From: Gammaproteobacteria bacterium | GTDB taxonomy: Bacteria; Pseudomonadota; Gammaproteobacteria; Xanthomonadales; Xanthomonadaceae | Length of the DNA: 6,740 nucleotides | Assembly: GCA_030431185.1 (NCBI GenBank) | Contig: JAUIJO010000174.1 | Coordinates: 1-6,740, forward strand | Direction of reading: 5' to 3' | Part shown: in pieces, positions 5,455 to 6,740 of the stretch | Layout of the letters: every line of letters starts with the position of its first letter | Numbering within the stretch: the first letter of the stretch is position 1 | Program-made: the position numbers and the translations under genes | Notes under the pieces: generated by a model | The model's database searches: none | Seen by the model: the letters and a program-made list of their open reading frames with translations, nothing else | Told to the model about the DNA's origin: nothing

Positions 5455-6396
5455 TCAGGCGAACTTGTCGGTCGCCGCGATCAGGGCGTCGATGTTCTCT
5501 TCCTCGAACGCGGAATGGCCCGAGGTCGGGGTGATCGCCAGCTCGGCCTTGGGCCAGGCCTTGTGCAGGTCCCAGGCGTTCTGGGCCGGGCACACCACGT
5601 CGTAACGGCCGTGCACGATCACGCCGGGGATGTCGGCGAGCTTGCCGGCGTCGCGCAACAGCTGGTCGTCGACCTCGAAGAAGCCGCTGTGGATGAAATA
5701 GTGGTTCTCGATCCGGGCGAAGGCGAGCGCGAACTGCGCGTCCTCGTGGGACTTGGCGAAATCCTCGTCGACGTGGAGGAAGCTCGTGGCGCCCTCCCAG
5801 ACGCTCCAGGCCCGCGCGGCGGCCAGGCGGGTGGCCTCGTCCTCCGAGGTCAGCCGGCGATTGAAGGCGCTTATCAGGTCATGGCGCTCGACCTCGGGGA
5901 TCGCCGACACGTACTTCGCCCAGGCCTCCGGGAACAGGCGCGAGGCGCCCTCCTGGTAGAACCATTCCAGCTCCCAGCGCCGCAGCATGAAGATGCCGCG
6001 CAGGACCAGCTCGGTGACGCGCTTGGGGTGGCTTTCGGCATAGGCCAGCGCGAGCGTCGAGCCCCAGGAGCCGCCGAACACCTGCCAGCGGTCGATGTCC
6101 AGGCGCGTGCGCAGCTTCTCGATGTCCTCGACCAGGTGCCAGGTGGTGTTGTCGACCAGGTCCGCATGCGGCGTCGATCGACCCGAGCCGCGCTGGTCGA
6201 ACAGCACGATGCGGTACTTCGCCGGGTCATGGAAACGCCGCATCTTGGCGCTGCAGCCGCCGCCCGGCCCGCCGTGCAGGATCACCACCGGCTTGCCTTC
6301 GGGGTTGCCGCACTCTTCGTAGTACAGGGTGTGGCGGTCGTCGACTTCGATCTTGCCGGTGTTGAACGGTTCGATCTCGGGATAGAGCTTGCGCAT
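5455..6396 (-). CDS. pip: Proline iminopeptidase (prolyl aminopeptidase, peptidase family S33)
   Basis: A 313-residue cytosolic serine peptidase that removes N-terminal proline from peptides. It has the alpha/beta-hydrolase fold. HGGPGGGCS (41-49) is the oxyanion-hole segment of proline iminopeptidases, and FDQRGSGRS (66-74) is a second family signature. The nucleophile elbow is GGSWGS (108-113) with catalytic S110; D266 in VHGRYDVVCP and H294 in TSGHSAF complete the triad. Both the length and the numbering S110/D266/H294 are as known for the Xanthomonas campestris enzyme, and substrate-site segments such as WSVWEG (197-202) and RIENHYF (228-234) are present. The reading frame stays open well upstream, to 6675, but residues before this ATG are low-complexity and overlap prmC in another frame, so the ATG at 6396 is the start. 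Its ribosome binding site is weak (GGCGAG). It lies 67 bases after prmC on the same strand. Confidence 0.97.
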   Translation of the reverse strand: MRKLYPEIEPFNTGKIEVDDRHTLYYEECGNPEGKPVVILHGGPGGGCSAKMRRFHDPAKYRIVLFDQRGSGRSTPHADLVDNTTWHLVEDIEKLRTRLDIDRWQVFGGSWGSTLALAYAESHPKRVTELVLRGIFMLRRWELEWFYQEGASRLFPEAWAKYVSAIPEVERHDLISAFNRRLTSEDEATRLAAARAWSVWEGATSFLHVDEDFAKSHEDAQFALAFARIENHYFIHSGFFEVDDQLLRDAGKLADIPGVIVHGRYDVVCPAQNAWDLHKAWPKAELAITPTSGHSAFEEENIDALIAATDKFA

Positions 6397-6433
6397 GCAG
6401 GGTCTCGCCGGACATCTTGCGGAACAGGGCCGC

Positions 6434-6461
6434 AGTGTACCGGCTATGGCCACCCCGTCAT
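6434..6461 (-). promoter_or_regulatory. Candidate pip promoter
   Basis: In the 67-base gap between prmC and pip, the minus strand shows TACACT (6439-6434), a fair -10 box, with ATGACG (6461-6456) 16 bases upstream as a poor -35. Transcription would begin near 6427 and give a leader of about 30 bases. Without it, pip would be read through from prmC. Evidence is weak. Confidence 0.3.
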
Positions 6462-6463
6462 AT

Positions 6464-6740
6464 TCACCCGTGGCGGCGCCCCGGCGCCTGCGGACGCCGG
6501 CCCAGCGTGACCCGGTCGCGCTGCTCGAGGTCCCGCGCGGTGGACACGTCGACCAGGCCCGAGGCTTCGAACAGGCCGCGCACCGCCTGCCCCTGCGACC
6601 AGCCGTGCTCGACGAGCAGCCAGCCCCCGGGCGCGAGATGGCCCGGCGCCTCGCGGGCGATCTCGCGGATCGCATCGAGGCCGTCGGCGCCGGACGCCAG
6701 CGCCAGCAGGGGTTCGTGGCGCAGGTCGCCCTCCCCCAGG
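6464..6740 (-). CDS. prmC: Peptide chain release factor N5-glutamine methyltransferase, C-terminal part (5' end beyond right edge)
   Basis: PrmC (HemK) methylates the glutamine of the GGQ motif in release factors RF1 and RF2 using S-adenosylmethionine, and so aids translation termination. The last 91 codons are visible. They read through LGEGDLRHEPLLALAS and DGLDAIREIAREAPGHLAPG, then WLLVEHGWSQGQAV and RDRVTLGRR near the end. This follows the C-terminal third of E. coli PrmC closely (GDVRFEPLTAL, LLLEHGWQQGEAVR, ERVTLGR). The catalytic NPPY motif and AdoMet-binding site lie beyond the window. The tail after TLGRR has about 9 extra residues (PQAPGRRHG). The stop TGA is at 6466-6464. The gene is on the same strand as pip, 67 bases upstream of it. 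Confidence 0.92.
   Translation of the reverse strand, partial: LGEGDLRHEPLLALASGADGLDAIREIAREAPGHLAPGGWLLVEHGWSQGQAVRGLFEASGLVDVSTARDLEQRDRVTLGRRPQAPGRRHG

Noticed and set aside
5383..6510. 375-codon plus-strand open frame opposite pip
   Set aside because: The minus strand encodes pip with a complete catalytic triad; the plus frame is a GC-bias shadow.
6397..6675. Longer form of pip starting at 6675
   Set aside because: The extra upstream residues are arginine- and serine-rich with no homology and overlap the C-terminal coding region of prmC in another frame. The ATG at 6396 gives the known 313-residue length.
1..6740. Mobile element, defence island, CRISPR or biosynthetic cluster
   Set aside because: All genes are recognisable chromosomal housekeeping types with even base composition; no transposase, integrase, direct-repeat array, toxin-antitoxin pair or tRNA attachment site was seen on either strand.

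Overview
The window is a stretch of GC-rich (about 70 percent by eye) chromosomal DNA that reads like an ordinary housekeeping region of a gammaproteobacterium of the Xanthomonadaceae/Lysobacteraceae (Lysobacter, Luteimonas and relatives). The pointers are the strong G/C bias at third codon positions, a DUF1631 protein, and a 313-residue proline iminopeptidase whose catalytic residues fall at exactly the numbers known from the Xanthomonas enzyme. No rRNA, tRNA, CRISPR array, insertion sequence, integrase or phage gene is visible.

Layout. Bases 1-678 (minus) hold the 5' part of pntA, the NAD(P) transhydrogenase alpha subunit, which runs off the left edge. A 134-base gap with GC hairpins follows. 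Bases 813-3104 (minus) hold a 763-residue DUF1631 protein of unknown function. A 108-base divergent intergenic region (3105-3212) has the lowest GC content of any segment and carries three TGACCC/GGGTCA boxes arranged as inverted repeats. From there three genes run rightward: a YdjA-type nitroreductase (3213-3830), a stand-alone 5'-3' exonuclease overlapping it by ATGA (3827-4735), and an ADP-ribose pyrophosphatase-like NUDIX hydrolase (4807-5370). Two strong hairpins at 5385-5449 separate these from the convergent pip gene (5455-6396, minus). Upstream of pip is the 3' end of prmC (6464-6740, minus), cut by the right edge.

How they fit together. Each recognised gene has a separate housekeeping role: proton-linked NADPH supply, flavin-dependent reduction, DNA flap/primer processing, nucleotide-sugar clean-up, peptide trimming and release-factor methylation. 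Only nitroreductase-exonuclease are tightly coupled by overlap; NUDIX may be read with them or from its own promoter, and pip may be read with prmC or from its own promoter. I found no convincing novel multi-gene system. The items most worth a second look are the repeat-rich divergent control region and the uncharacterised DUF1631 protein it appears to serve.
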